From Pomphorhynchus laevis (taxonomy: Eukaryota; Acanthocephala; Palaeacanthocephala; Echinorhynchida; Pomphorhynchidae): DNA of 64,000 nt. The position numbers and the translations under genes were made by a program. Shown piece after piece: positions 36,158 through 46,959 of this stretch. The first letter of the stretch is position 1. The number at the start of each line of letters is the position of its first letter. The DNA lies in assembly GCA_012934845.2 (NCBI GenBank), contig WNNJ02003285.1, forward strand, positions 88,914 to 152,913, in the 5' to 3' direction. The notes under the pieces are model-generated. The model ran no database searches. It saw nothing but the letters and a program-made list of their open reading frames with translations, and was not told the DNA's origin.

Positions 36158-36618
36158 TCGGTTTCTAGTTATAGTGTTAATTGGTTGTGATTGGTTGATT
36201 TGAATCGTTGATTGGTTGATTTACTCTGGATTGTGTGTTTAAGCTGGCATACTTATGAGGATCATTATCGTGTGAATATATTTATCTTACAAATGTATAT
36301 ATTAATTTCTCAAACATTTTAGGTTTTTTATTCCCATATAGGTAATTTATTTTTATAATTTGTTTGATATTTCGCCAAGCTGACGAAATCAGCAAGAATA
36401 TGTTGTTTTGGTAGTAAAGCTTAAAAATTGACAACCGTCGTCCTCCAGTAATCTTTTATTTTATAAAATAAAATCAATTTTATTAATATTTTTTATTACA
36501 ATAATATTATACTTGAATCCTTTTATAAATATTTTATTTCTTGAAACCTTGCTTAATTGATTTAGAGCATATTATCTTTACTTAACATAGTTGGCTAAAG
36601 GAAGATTAAGAAAGCAAG

Positions 36619-36679
36619 ATGGATATTAATGGCGGGAAACGATTTAAGTTAAAGTCAGAACTTCAATCACTAATCGAGG
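36619..36679 (+). CDS. Unknown host gene, exon 1 (start codon)
   Basis: Presumed first coding exon of a plus-strand gene running to 51624. MDINGGKRFKLKSELQSLIE, then one base before a consensus donor (gtaagtatg). The phase (1) equals that of every defined exon downstream, which is the main reason to join them. I do not recognise the protein. 5' UTR and promoter are not defined; the RT-element relic is divergently oriented about 460 bp upstream. Confidence 0.55.
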
Positions 36680-37386
36680 GTAAGTATGAAAGTATAAAAA
36701 AAGATGTATATAAAAGTACACATTTGGCTTTTTCGATTTTAACAGTAAAATCAGTGAACAAAGCATTTAACTTTGTTTGCAAATTTTAATATAATAATGT
36801 AAATTAAAGGCTGATCAATTTAAAAGATTTTACGATAGCAAACGATTGTTATCTAGAGCCTTTTACCATTTGCACATCCAACATTTTCAAAATTCTTTGT
36901 AACATCTTATACAATTTCAGATAAAGCAACCACAGCATACAAAATTAGTATGGAAAAACATAGTTTAGTACAGAAAATACTATTATTTTAACAAACACAT
37001 TGATAAAGTCGTATCTTCGTCAGTACAAAAACTAAAGCGTCCGTTTTTCTAATGGTAAAATGAGACATGTTTTCCTTTTATATTCAAATTTGTAATTCGC
37101 ACTGATCAGTAGAAACTGACTCATCAACATTTTATTTTTTGCTCATAAAATATTTTAAATATGTATTTATGCAAAAAATCAATATCATTGATTTTCATTT
37201 TCTTAAAATTTTTGATATTCCGTATTTTTGGTATTAGTTAGCTAATATTAATATTTTGTAATAGCTAAATTTGTAATTATTATCGATTTTGGAAAGAAAA
37301 ATAAAAAAATTAATCTGGAATTTCTTTATAATACCAAATATATTGATTTTTATCACTTATTTTCTACCAACTACAATATATAACTC

Positions 37387-37915
37387 AACGATATACCCTA
37401 TATTTCCCTTTTCACTCTATCCTTTCCCCTATTTATCCCTTTTTACTCTATCCCTTCCCCTATCTATTCCCTTTCACTCTATCCCTTCCCCTATCAACTA
37501 CCTTTCCACTCTACCTCCTATCTACCTCTTTCCACTCTACCTATTATAGCACATTCTCCCTCTAGCTCATTATCCCTCTAGCCCATTCTCCCTCTACCCC
37601 ATTCTCCCTCTGTCCCATTCTCCCTCTAGCCCATTCTCCCTCTATCCTATTCTCCCTCTAGCCCATTCTCCCTCTAGCCCATTCTCCCTCTAGCCCATTC
37701 TCCCTCTAGCCCATTCTCCCTCTAGCCCATTCTCCCTCTAGCCCATTCTCCCTCTAGCCCATTCTCCCTCTAGCCCATTCTCCCTCTAGCCCATTCTCCC
37801 TCTAGCCCATTCTCCCTCTAGCCCATTCTCCCTCTAGCCCATTCTCCCTATACCCCATTATCCCTCTGTCCCATTCTCATTCTACCCCTTTTACTTCCCC
37901 TTCCCGCTCATCCCT
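37387..37915. repeat. Pyrimidine tract and 16-bp minisatellite, second copy
   Basis: Array of the cattctccctctagcc unit at 37553-37852, preceded by the same C/T-rich tract. It differs from copy 1 by at least one variant unit (ctatcctattctccct near 37640). Confidence 0.95.
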
Positions 37916-38647
37916 TTCCTCTTTTTCATCCATTTATTCCCTGCTCTTTTTCTCATTGCCTCAACTCCTTTTATTCCTTCTTTAATATTTTTCTATAAAA
38001 ATATGTCGTCAATTTAAAATTGTTCACCATTTCATGATGGCCAAAATGAACTTTATAAAACTTATTAAAATGATCAAACTTATTAAACACAAAGATGATA
38101 TTTTCTCCAAGAGAAAATGCATTACCAAAAGATATTTTCGTTGTTTATGTATGTTAATTAAATTTCTATAATGAATTTAAAATGTGCAAAATATACATAA
38201 GATGCAAGTGAGAGTAACAAACTCGATATTGCAATACTGTAGGAATCAAGCATCAAATTAGGAATGGATTTTAATAACTGGAACGTATTTAGAGGATCAT
38301 ACGTTGAACTTCAGAATATAATCGTTCTTATTTATACGTAGTTGCGTAGATAGAATTTTGCGAGTGCGAGAACGGAATTTCTAGCCATTACTATCTGAAA
38401 ATTTCTGTTCCATATTGTAAGGAAATTCTTCCAGATTACAATTTTTCTATTTTTAAAATCGATAATGATTACAAATATAGATTTTACAGGATTTTATGTA
38501 ACTAATGCCAAATTATACTGATACTTCAAAAATGTAAAGTAAAATATACATTATTTAGAGAAAACCGTTTCTATTGATAAGCGCGAATTGCTAATTAAAA
38601 AAAGAAACGTTTATCATAAAACTATGCATATCTGAACGCTCTTAAAA

Positions 38648-38980
38648 ATGTTTCGAAATAATTATAAATTCATTCTGCTAAATCGATTGAATAATTCTAA
38701 TCAAGATGATAGTCTCAATATTCGACAGAACAGTTTGAGGGTTGTTTATGTTACTCTTCAACTTCTGAACGAACGACTTTATAAACAAGTAGCTATTACT
38801 GACATCTTTAGAAGAAAACGATTTTATAAAACGGCCATGCAAATGATCGTGGAAGCTATTGAAATAGTGCATAGAAGTGATACATTTCTTTTGTTGATAA
38901 TAAAAATTATCTATTTATGTGAACCAATTACTGAAGTTCGTGTTGCCAACAAAACTGTTCTAACACACCATTCAAACTAA
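38648..38980 (+). CDS. Unknown host gene, probable exon 2
   Basis: Open stretch of 110 codons kept in both duplicates. The true exon may begin at 38706 after the acceptor-like ctaatcaag (phase 1). Stretches such as VVYVTLQLLNERLYKQVAIT and MQMIVEAIEIVHRS look like helical protein, and a hydrophobic LLLIIKIIYLCEP follows. The 3' splice site is not resolved; candidate phase-1 donors lie near 38875 and 38920. No family recognised. Confidence 0.4.
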   Translation: MFRNNYKFILLNRLNNSNQDDSLNIRQNSLRVVYVTLQLLNERLYKQVAITDIFRRKRFYKTAMQMIVEAIEIVHRSDTFLLLIIKIIYLCEPITEVRVANKTVLTHHSN

Positions 38981-39404
38981 AACATATGAATTTTCCTTGT
39001 GCTTATCTTGTAAAATCGGATCAGGTCACTGAATTTACGTATTTTATACTATACATAAATAAAAAATAAAGATAAATAATTAGAAATAACAAATAACTAT
39101 ATAAAATTTTATACAATTAATATTTATATAACGGTAGAATTTTTAATTAAAATTTAAAATAAAAGTCAATTATATTGATTTTTAGTCCTTAAAGATTTTA
39201 ATCTTTATTAAAGATTTTTATTTTCACCCGATAGAAGTTATATGAAATTGTATGAATTATTTATGATTACTTAAAATCCATACTTCGGCGTGATACTCTG
39301 CACTTATGCCATGCCTTGAAGGATAAATAATTATATAATATTTTATACAATTAATATTTATACAACAATAGATTTAATAATAGAAATTTAAAATAAGAAT
39401 CAAT

Positions 39405-39975
39405 TTTTATAAATTTACTAATATGAATTTACTGAGTCTACGTATATTAGATTAGTTATAAATTAAAAATAATGATAAATAAAATTCAAATAATTAAATG
39501 ATAAATAATTTTTATATAGGATTTTATATTATTTATATCAAATTAAAATTTTAAATTGAAATTTAAAATTGTTATTTTTTATAAATTGACTAATAAATCA
39601 CATACGATGTATCATAATAATTAGAGTTAATCAAGATGAACTGCTATGCTATCAGGTTTCGGCCTAACATATCAGCAGGGTCAAATACATGCTATAAATT
39701 ATTAATTTTAATTACAAATGTCTACAGTTTAATATTACTGCATCCTTAATTTTACAGGATAACATCATCACATTTCACAGACTAATAACTTGTTCTTGAA
39801 ACCCATTTCGAATGTATATTTATATAACGATAAAATTTATCATTGAAATTTTAAAATAAGTTAATTTTTATGAATTTACTAATAAATAACATATGATGTA
39901 TCATAATAATGATTAGAGATTACAGGGGGAACATCTATGCTATTATGTTTCGGCCTCTATTATTGACTAAATAAC
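39405..39975 (-). mobile_element. Family R 3' end fragments (two)
   Basis: 39405-39770 duplicates 23745-24107. A further partial R UTR lies at about 39805-39965 (gaatttactaataaataac ... ctatgctattatgtttcggcc). Both are minus strand. Confidence 0.7.
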
Positions 39976-40700
39976 TTATAAATTATTTTATTGGTAATAT
40001 TAACTATTACTAGTTTTGACATTAGAGGCATCAACTTGAATTGAGTGACATCAGTACAGACATCGGAGAGTTTAGTGTATATCATCTGTCTTCGATGCTG
40101 TTTAGCACCACAGAATATTCGCAATTGTGCATGAAGAGAATGATAACGAATTCGCTATTTAATATAATAAATTGTTTCATAATGTGAAGTATGTTTGGTT
40201 TACGTGCATTGAGGTATACTATTGACACATATGGTGTGATTTTTCTTCTGGAGGCGGGTTGAACAGCTATAGATAAGATCAAATGGATCGCAGTGTGAAA
40301 ATCTAGCCATGAAGATATACTGTACCAGGACGTTGTGGCTACTTTAAAACACAAAATTGCATAACCATTAGCTAGGTCATCGTCACATTACCTTCGAGCA
40401 TTTTGCTTCAAATGAAAAGTCCAATCGTATTAGTAAAAAGTTCTTTGATTCATAATGATCTTCAAATGTCTCTTTTGTTTGGTTGTAAAACTAAACTTTA
40501 ATTATCACTTAAAATTGGTACAGTCTCATCAATATAATTGCTGAATTGTATCCTTTCCCCGTTTCTTTATAACGTATTGCATCATAGTGTTTGCTACGGA
40601 TTATTAAAATCATTTTTTTTCTAATGCCAGCAATCTATTGAATTTCTGCCATCTAGTTACTAACATCTAATTACTAGCATCTTAAGAACCATTTTTCTGA
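39976..40700. other. Intron sequence without a clear feature
   Basis: A minus-strand open stretch at 40082-40354 contains KITPYVSIVYLNARK, faintly like the start of a LINE endonuclease, but no catalytic motif follows. The rest is AT-rich. Presumed intron of the host gene. Confidence 0.35.
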
Positions 40701-40704
40701 AGAT

Positions 40705-40772
40705 GCTAGTAGTTACTAGCGAAATATCAAAATGATTTTTCTTGTCGTTTTACTATACCTGATAGTTCCTAG
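40705..40772. repeat. Half of the fold-back element
   Basis: gctagtagttactagcgaaa followed by the right arm (tgtcg, tttactatacctgatagttcct) as at 14683-14745, with a few changes. The left arm is missing. Confidence 0.7.
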
Positions 40773-40919
40773 ATATTTAAATTTAAAATACACCTCAAGA
40801 TGAGTTTATTTTTCTAACATTTTATTCAATTGAAATAATCATTGAACCGCTTAACAACTTGAAATTACAATTCATATTTAAAATGCTGCAATAATATTAA
40901 ACAGTATAAGTTGTAATTA

Positions 40920-42140
40920 AAATTAATAATGTATAGCATGTATTCGACCCCGCTGATATGTTAGGCCGAAACCTGATAACATATCATTTTCTCCTGATGA
41001 CCTCTAAATATTATTCTTATAGATCGTCTGCTATTTATTAGTCAATTCATAAAAATTAACTTTTATTTAAACTTTCAATTTTAAATTTTAACTTGATATA
41101 AATTATACCAAAGAAACGTTTTATATTTACAAACTGAAGGATAACTTAATAGTTGGTATCAAAGATAACTTAACCTTAAAATTAATATAAACGAAATGCC
41201 CTTGATTATAACTGGAACAAAAAATCAAAAAAATAGTATTAAAAATAAATTTAAACTATTAAGTTGTAATTTTTTAAATGGATAATATACAATATGCTTT
41301 GTTTTAAAATAATATACTATATAATCAAATTTAATCTGAGGAAATACGTCCTTAGCATGTATGTGGTCCCCTGCTATTGCCTCTAGGAATAGTGGCCGAA
41401 ACCTAATAACATAGCAGTTCCTCCTGATAACATCAAATCCTCATTCTGATACAACGTATGTTATTTATTAGTCAATTTATAAAAATTAACCATTTTAAAT
41501 TTATATTTTAACTTGATATAAATATATGTTGTATAAAATCTTATATAATTATTTATTATACATTTTTATTTACATATAGTATAAAATACGTAGACTCAGT
41601 TATCTGATCAGATATATCTAATATATCTGATTGGATATGGTGACTATTGTATATGGGTTTTAAGCCCAATGCCGTGAGGTAATAGGTTAAATAAATCTCT
41701 TATTATTTTATGTATTATTTTATATTAAATAATTATTATTTTATATTCCCTAAAAGGAAATGTCTACGTTTAAGATTTGTAATTTTGATAACTTTAATAA
41801 CTTTAAATTTGTAATTTTGGAACAGGATCATAAAAAGTTATTTTATTAGTGAAATATAAAAATTCACAATTAGAATTAAAACACAAATTGTACTTTAGTT
41901 TGTTCGTACTTTTGTAATACTAATTGTAGTTCTTGTTCCTCCTGATGACCTCAATTCCTTATTCGAATACATTGTATATTATTTATTAGTCGATTCATAA
42001 AAATTGATTTTTATTTTAAATTTTAATAATAAATTGCGTCGCTATATAAAAATAAATTCTATAAAGTCTTATATAATTATTTATTATACATCTTTATTTA
42101 CATATCGTATAAAATACGTAGACTCAGTTATCTAACCAAA
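40920..42140 (+). mobile_element. Family R 3' ends, three partial copies
   Basis: Plus-strand R UTR copies at about 40930-41115, 41290-41606 and 41935-42135. The last two end in the tag tacgtagactcagttatct. The first has the conserved hairpin with 9-bp perfect arms (gatatgtta/taacatatc at 40944-40978). In the host gene intron. Confidence 0.75.
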
Positions 42141-42392
42141 TTTATTTACCTTCAGTAAAATGCACAAAATGCAAAATTACGTATCAATTCATTTTATTAT
42201 TTTATATGAATTATTTTATTATTTTATTTGTGCGAATTCATGTAAAGATATGTTGACTTTTGTATATGGGTTTTAAGCCCAATGCCGTGAGGTAATGAGT
42301 TAAATAAATCTCTTATTATTTTATATATTATTTTATATTAAATAATTATTATTTTATATTCCTTAAAAGGAAAAGTCTACGTTTAAGAAAAA
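41638..42392 (+). repeat. Direct repeat of about 135 bp (likely LINE 3' tail)
   Basis: 41645-41780 and 42259-42392 share tatatgggttttaagcccaatgccgtgaggtaat and a following run of taaataaatctcttattattttat. The gggttttaagcccaatgcc hairpin-like tail followed by taaataaat resembles 3' UTR ends of some LINEs. Each copy directly follows a family R end, so the two elements were duplicated together or the tail is an R flank. Confidence 0.6.
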
Positions 42393-42834
42393 AAGTTTTT
42401 CTTGGTGTTTTTAAAATGTTAGCCAAAAATGTACTCAATATGTTCTAGTCGAATAAATCGTTTACATTGTACCAGCGATTTAGGATAAAAAACATTTATT
42501 AATTATAAATTTAAATAGTAATGAGTAATCAGTTTATGCATTGAATATACGGGAAGCGATTAATCGGTCTGCTGACATGTTTTATATCTTATTTTAAGTC
42601 ATATAAAATCGAATCTATCATATACATTACATAAAAGAGCAGAGTGTCTGTACATGATATATTTATAAGAGAACATATAAAAGAATATCATAGTAATATA
42701 ATTCATTTTTATTTTGAAATCGATTAATTTTTAAAGACTGGCTAAAATACAACTAAGATTAAATATTTCGATTTTATTCATATCAAAATTTATTTTTAGT
42801 AACATACACTACCTTACAGTAGAAAGTTCGTCAG

Positions 42835-42925
42835 TCATTTTGAAAAATGACTGATGAGCTGTACGAAGTGTGTCCACATTAATTTGAAAATCGTACGAAG
42901 TGTGTCCACATTAATACCGATAAAT
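42835..42925 (+). repeat. Hairpin and short direct repeat
   Basis: An 11-bp perfect hairpin (tcagtcatttt/aaaatgactga, about 42831-42855) is followed by two copies of cgtacgaagtgtgtccacat ending near 42890 and 42918. The first overlaps a ctgatgag...cgaag string. Confidence 0.55.
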
Positions 42926-43086
42926 AGGAATATGTACTTTATTTAATTTGTATTTGTACTATAAAATATTCATTAGTTTCCTCTATTAAACATTACTTTC
43001 TAATTAACAGTATAAGTTTTGACACATTAAGCAAGTAATTCTGATTTTTTTATGTTAGTGAATGTTTTTGTTTTAACAAAAAACAG

Positions 43087-43212
43087 TATTGGATCCCTTA
43101 GTATCGCCGGTAAAATTTTGTCCTGCGATCAATGCGAATTCCAATGATAGTATAGACTCTGCTATGAGAATCCCAAAATCTGCAAATATAACATCATGTG
43201 AACTTGAATCAG
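43087..43212 (+). CDS. Unknown host gene, internal exon A
   Basis: Acceptor aaaaaacag at its left, donor G|gtatgcag at its right. Reads LDPLVSPVKFCPAINANS and SAMRIPKSANITSCELES in the frame set by phase 1. Low-complexity, serine-rich, probably a linker. The phase matches exon B exactly (G+TT gives Val). Confidence 0.7.
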
Positions 43213-43261
43213 GTATGCAGTTAACAGATTAAATATAGTATATTGTAACGTATGCTAATAG

Positions 43262-43579
43262 TTGAACAGCGTTCGGTAATTGATGATATAATAGTATTCT
43301 ATGTGCACTGTTTCACATTAGAAAGGAGTTTACTTAAATATATTTTTGTTGAATCTGAATTTCGAATACCCGGGGATATTGATTACAAGAAAATTGCAAA
43401 TTTATGGATTAGAGATATAATTTTTGCGCGTTGTCTTGCATATTCAAGCAATAAGATAAAACCTGAATGTCTGAAAAATTTGGCGGAGTTAAAAAATGGA
43501 TTGTCCCTTTGTGTTCTTCAATGTGTTCACCAGATAGTCAAATTCGGTAATGCACAACTAGATGCGATACTTCATAAAG
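43262..43579 (+). CDS. Unknown host gene, internal exon B
   Basis: 106 codons between a 49-bp and a 50-bp intron. Reads QRSVIDDIIVFYVHCFTLER, LLKYIFVESEFRIPGDIDYK, NLWIRDIIFARCLAYSSNKI and LKNGLSLCVLQCVHQIVKFG. Predominantly helical, with several Cys and hydrophobic heptads. No domain recognised. The short introns on both sides show that this genome uses introns near 50 bp. Confidence 0.75.
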
Positions 43580-43628
43580 GTACACGATAGAGGGTAATTA
43601 ACTCAATCAATATTTATTTTTAAAACAG

Positions 43629-43727
43629 GATCGTCTGCTATATGTGAGGATGTCCAAATATGTCTTAAATCATTGGAAGTTGAAGATAATATGGTAGTCG
43701 AAGTCGTATCTCAAACTCGTCGTTCAG
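43629..43727 (+). CDS. Unknown host gene, internal exon C
   Basis: Acceptor tttttaaaacag; donor G|gtatatta; phase 1 on both sides. Reads SSAICEDVQICLKSLEVEDN then VVEVVSQTRRS. Phase-consistent continuation of exon B. Confidence 0.7.
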
Positions 43728-44540
43728 GTATATTAATTTAAATTAGTATATTTGATGTTATATACGACAAATATATGAGGTTCTATGGCTTGGTAATATT
43801 TCACATAGTTGGTCTGGAAATTGCCAATCGTTCAGTAATAAAATGACAAAACTTTAATAAAAAGTGCCAAAGCTTTAAAGAATCTGAGCGGCATGGAATC
43901 CAAGTAAAACATGGAGTTGTTTTTACAATCATTAAATTGTTTAAGAGCTCATATTAATTCTTTATTATCCTTTTGTACACGCAAGTATACTCAGTAAGCA
44001 TAGATGTTATCCTAAACTGTAAAATGATTTCTTAAATATTATTTTTTGCTCAATGATGATCAATTTTTATTCAGATTGACTTATATAGACAATAGATAGT
44101 ATATAATATACAATAATAGACAATAGTAGATAATAGAAAATAGACAATAAATAGATATAGTAATTTTAATAACTTTTGAAATTTTTAATGTTTTACGAAT
44201 AATTTAAGAATTAATGTTTGGCTTTGAAAACGTCCAATATACAAGTGAGTTATAACTTGTACCATTATATATAAGTGATATGTTGTGGGAAACTATTTTA
44301 AGTGCTTCCGGAAAGCAATTTGCATTAATATACAGAAATTGTAAAACATTTAAAAGTAAATTCAATTCATTAGCTAAACAATTTATCAACTATTCTGATA
44401 TTTGAGGTCATGCCTCAAAAGATAAGAATCTTTTATAAATTCGTAGATTGTAGCAGCGAAAATTATTAAAATTAAATGATTTTTATTAAACTATATGTTT
44501 GCTTCTATTTGATGCTATTTATATTTTTTATATATATGGT
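43728..44540. other. Intron, no feature recognised
   Basis: AT-rich, with a short cluster of acaatag-type repeats near 44085-44160. Confidence 0.4.
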
Positions 44541-44559
44541 TCCGTGCATCATACTCACC

Positions 44560-44995
44560 ATCCATCTTAAACTTCTTTCCTTCGACTTATTCCGTGTATC
44601 TTCTCAAACTCTACGATCTAATCACACAGTTCTCTTAACCATTTCTAGATATTGAACTAGTTATGGCCTACGCGCATACCATGTTTCTGGGCCACTAGCA
44701 TGGAACCGCCTTTCCGTTAACATTCACTCATATTTATATTTTCACAACTTTAAACAGCTCATTTCACTCCAAATCATCTCCCTTGGCAAAGTCTGACATG
44801 ATTTTGCTTCATTTCACATCTGTCCCTCTGGTGTATATATAGTCCATTAAAACTAAAATTTATTATGCTAACGATAAACCTGACATGTTGCATCCTGTAC
44901 ATATTTCTAGCCGATGTACAATACTGAATTTAATTTTTTTATTTTTTTTGTGAACCTGTAAATTCAGCACTGTACATAAATAAATCCTTTGTTAC
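44560..44995 (+). mobile_element. LINE fragment: RT C-terminus and 3' UTR (different family)
   Basis: YGLRAYHVSGPLAWNRLSV followed by YFHNFKQLI (about 44665-44770) fits the C-terminal signature of CR1/L2/jockey-type RTs (YG.R.F.V.GP.LWN.LP). A 3' UTR ends in acataaataaatc near 44995. Distinct in sequence from the LINE at 10.5-14.5 kb. Confidence 0.7.
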
Positions 44996-45335
44996 ATAAA
45001 TAAATCTTTTTCTATAAAATCAAAATATTTATCAAATCAGAATTATTAATGAAATCAGATATTTATTTATGAGATCAGAATATTTATTTATGAAATCTAA
45101 TATTTATGAAATCGGAGATTTATTCATGAAATCTAAAAATTTATGTAGCTAAAATATTTATTTACGAAACCAGTATATTTAATGACTCAGAACAATCATG
45201 AAATCGAATATTTATAATATTTATTTAGGAAGTCTAAATATTAATTAAATCATATATTTTTCATTAAATCTTAAATTTATGAAATATTATATGAAACAGG
45301 ATATTTCATGAACAAGCCAAACAATGACATGTTCA
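44996..45335. repeat. Degenerate minisatellite around atttatgaaatc
   Basis: About 15 imperfect units built on atttatgaaatc with flanking variation (unit near 16-22 bp). It lies between two copies of the same LINE 3' UTR, and may have grown from the LINE tail. Confidence 0.7.
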
Positions 45336-45344
45336 AATAAAACA

Positions 45345-45480
45345 AAATCTTCGAAATGGCTGACATATTGCGTCTTTTACATATTTCTTGTCAATATACA
45401 GTGCTGAATTTAATTTTTCTCTCTTATTGATGAACCTGTAAGTGGCTCCGTCCCCATTCGCCACATAAAATAAATAAATT
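45345..45480 (+). mobile_element. LINE 3' UTR, second copy
   Basis: Repeats the 44880-44990 sequence (gacatgttgc/gacatattgc, tacatatttct, tgctgaatttaatttttc, gatgaacctgtaa) and ends in a taaataaatt tail. No coding part. Confidence 0.65.
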
Positions 45481-46955
45481 ATATATTACTAAAGTTTAAT
45501 ATTTATGGTTTTACAATTATGATAAAATATATGTCGTGCTGTTGATGTTATTATGATTACTAAAATTATAATAAAATATTGTCATTTTGTTCTTAAATCA
45601 GAATGCTGTTGCAATTGCTTAACCTAAATTAAACATGATCAAAACTTTAACAAGAATATACAATAACATTTATAATATCTTCATCTTAGCTTTAATATAT
45701 ATTTCAAGCTATAAAATTAATACTGATTGGTAGATATATTATAAAATAATATGATTATTAAAGATATTATGCATTTGGTTATTATATGTAGCACAATATC
45801 ATTGATTATTATTGATATACGTAATAACAAACTTTAGGCTGTGCATATCATACCAACGTTTAGCTTAATAATTGTCTTTACCAATTATAAACTGGTTTCT
45901 TCGAGAATATTTAATTAATTAAGTTAGTCGTTCAAGTTAAATTGTATTATTATCTTAAATATAAAATTTGATTCAATTGCATATGTTTAAGAAATCCTCA
46001 AGCGTGTTTTTGCCATTCAAGATTTGCAGAATGAAGTTAAAAGTGACGCAAAGAATTTTAACTACAATAAAGGTGCATAAATTTGAATTTCACATTTAAA
46101 AATTTTTGATGTTTTGAACTGATCGAAGTTCAATAATATTGATATTTTAATAAAATATATCAATATTATAATGTATAAAATACAAAATTATATTTTATAA
46201 TATATTTTATTTATATATAATATGAAATATAAAGTTATATTATATATGATATTAGTAATAATTATATTTATATTTTAATATATAATATATAAAATTATAT
46301 TATTAATACTAATATATTAATAAAATATATCGATATTATAAGACAGTATTCTTATCGTGATAATTTTTTAAATAATGCATTTTAAACAAACTTTGATAAA
46401 AAATAATAAGTATGTTATTTTGACCTGTGAATATTTTATTTTGACATGTGAACTTTGTGCTGCTGGAATATGGCTCTGTCAGAAATACTGAAACTACGCA
46501 TGTCAAAATTTTTATGTCTAATTTATCAACATTAAAAAAATAAATAAGTTTGCACTCAAAGTGTTTACTTATTACAATGTAAAATGCTCGCGTGATCAAG
46601 TTTAAGAGACGTGGTAATGGCCAATAACAAGGTCGCGTAGCACTAGAGTAAAGGTGGTAGAACTTTCAATATATTGTTCCAGCCTGCAACTCCTTAAGCA
46701 GTGCAACCCCCTGACAGATACTGCTGGCTCGTTTTAAGTTTAGTCTGAGTCAACTAAACTAAGTGGCATCACGGATATAGCGACTATAAAAATTATGACT
46801 TAACAAACGTTGTATATACTCAACCAGATTTGAAACATACGAGAGTACTAAAGATTTTAATTTTAAAACACACAAAAAGAATAAAATTTCAAAATAAAAA
46901 TACTTACGATTTAAATTCGCTTTGTCAAATTTAGATTTAGCTGATATTAGAGAAG
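45481..46955. other. Intron, AT-rich
   Basis: No gene seen. 46130-46340 is almost pure A/T with tandem tataatat-like runs. 46615-46760 has more even composition and might be an unrecognised repeat. Confidence 0.4.
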
Positions 46956-46959
46956 TGTC

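Noticed and set aside
40082-40354. LINE endonuclease start
   Set aside because: SIVYLNARK is suggestive but the catalytic Glu and Asp-Asn motifs are absent.
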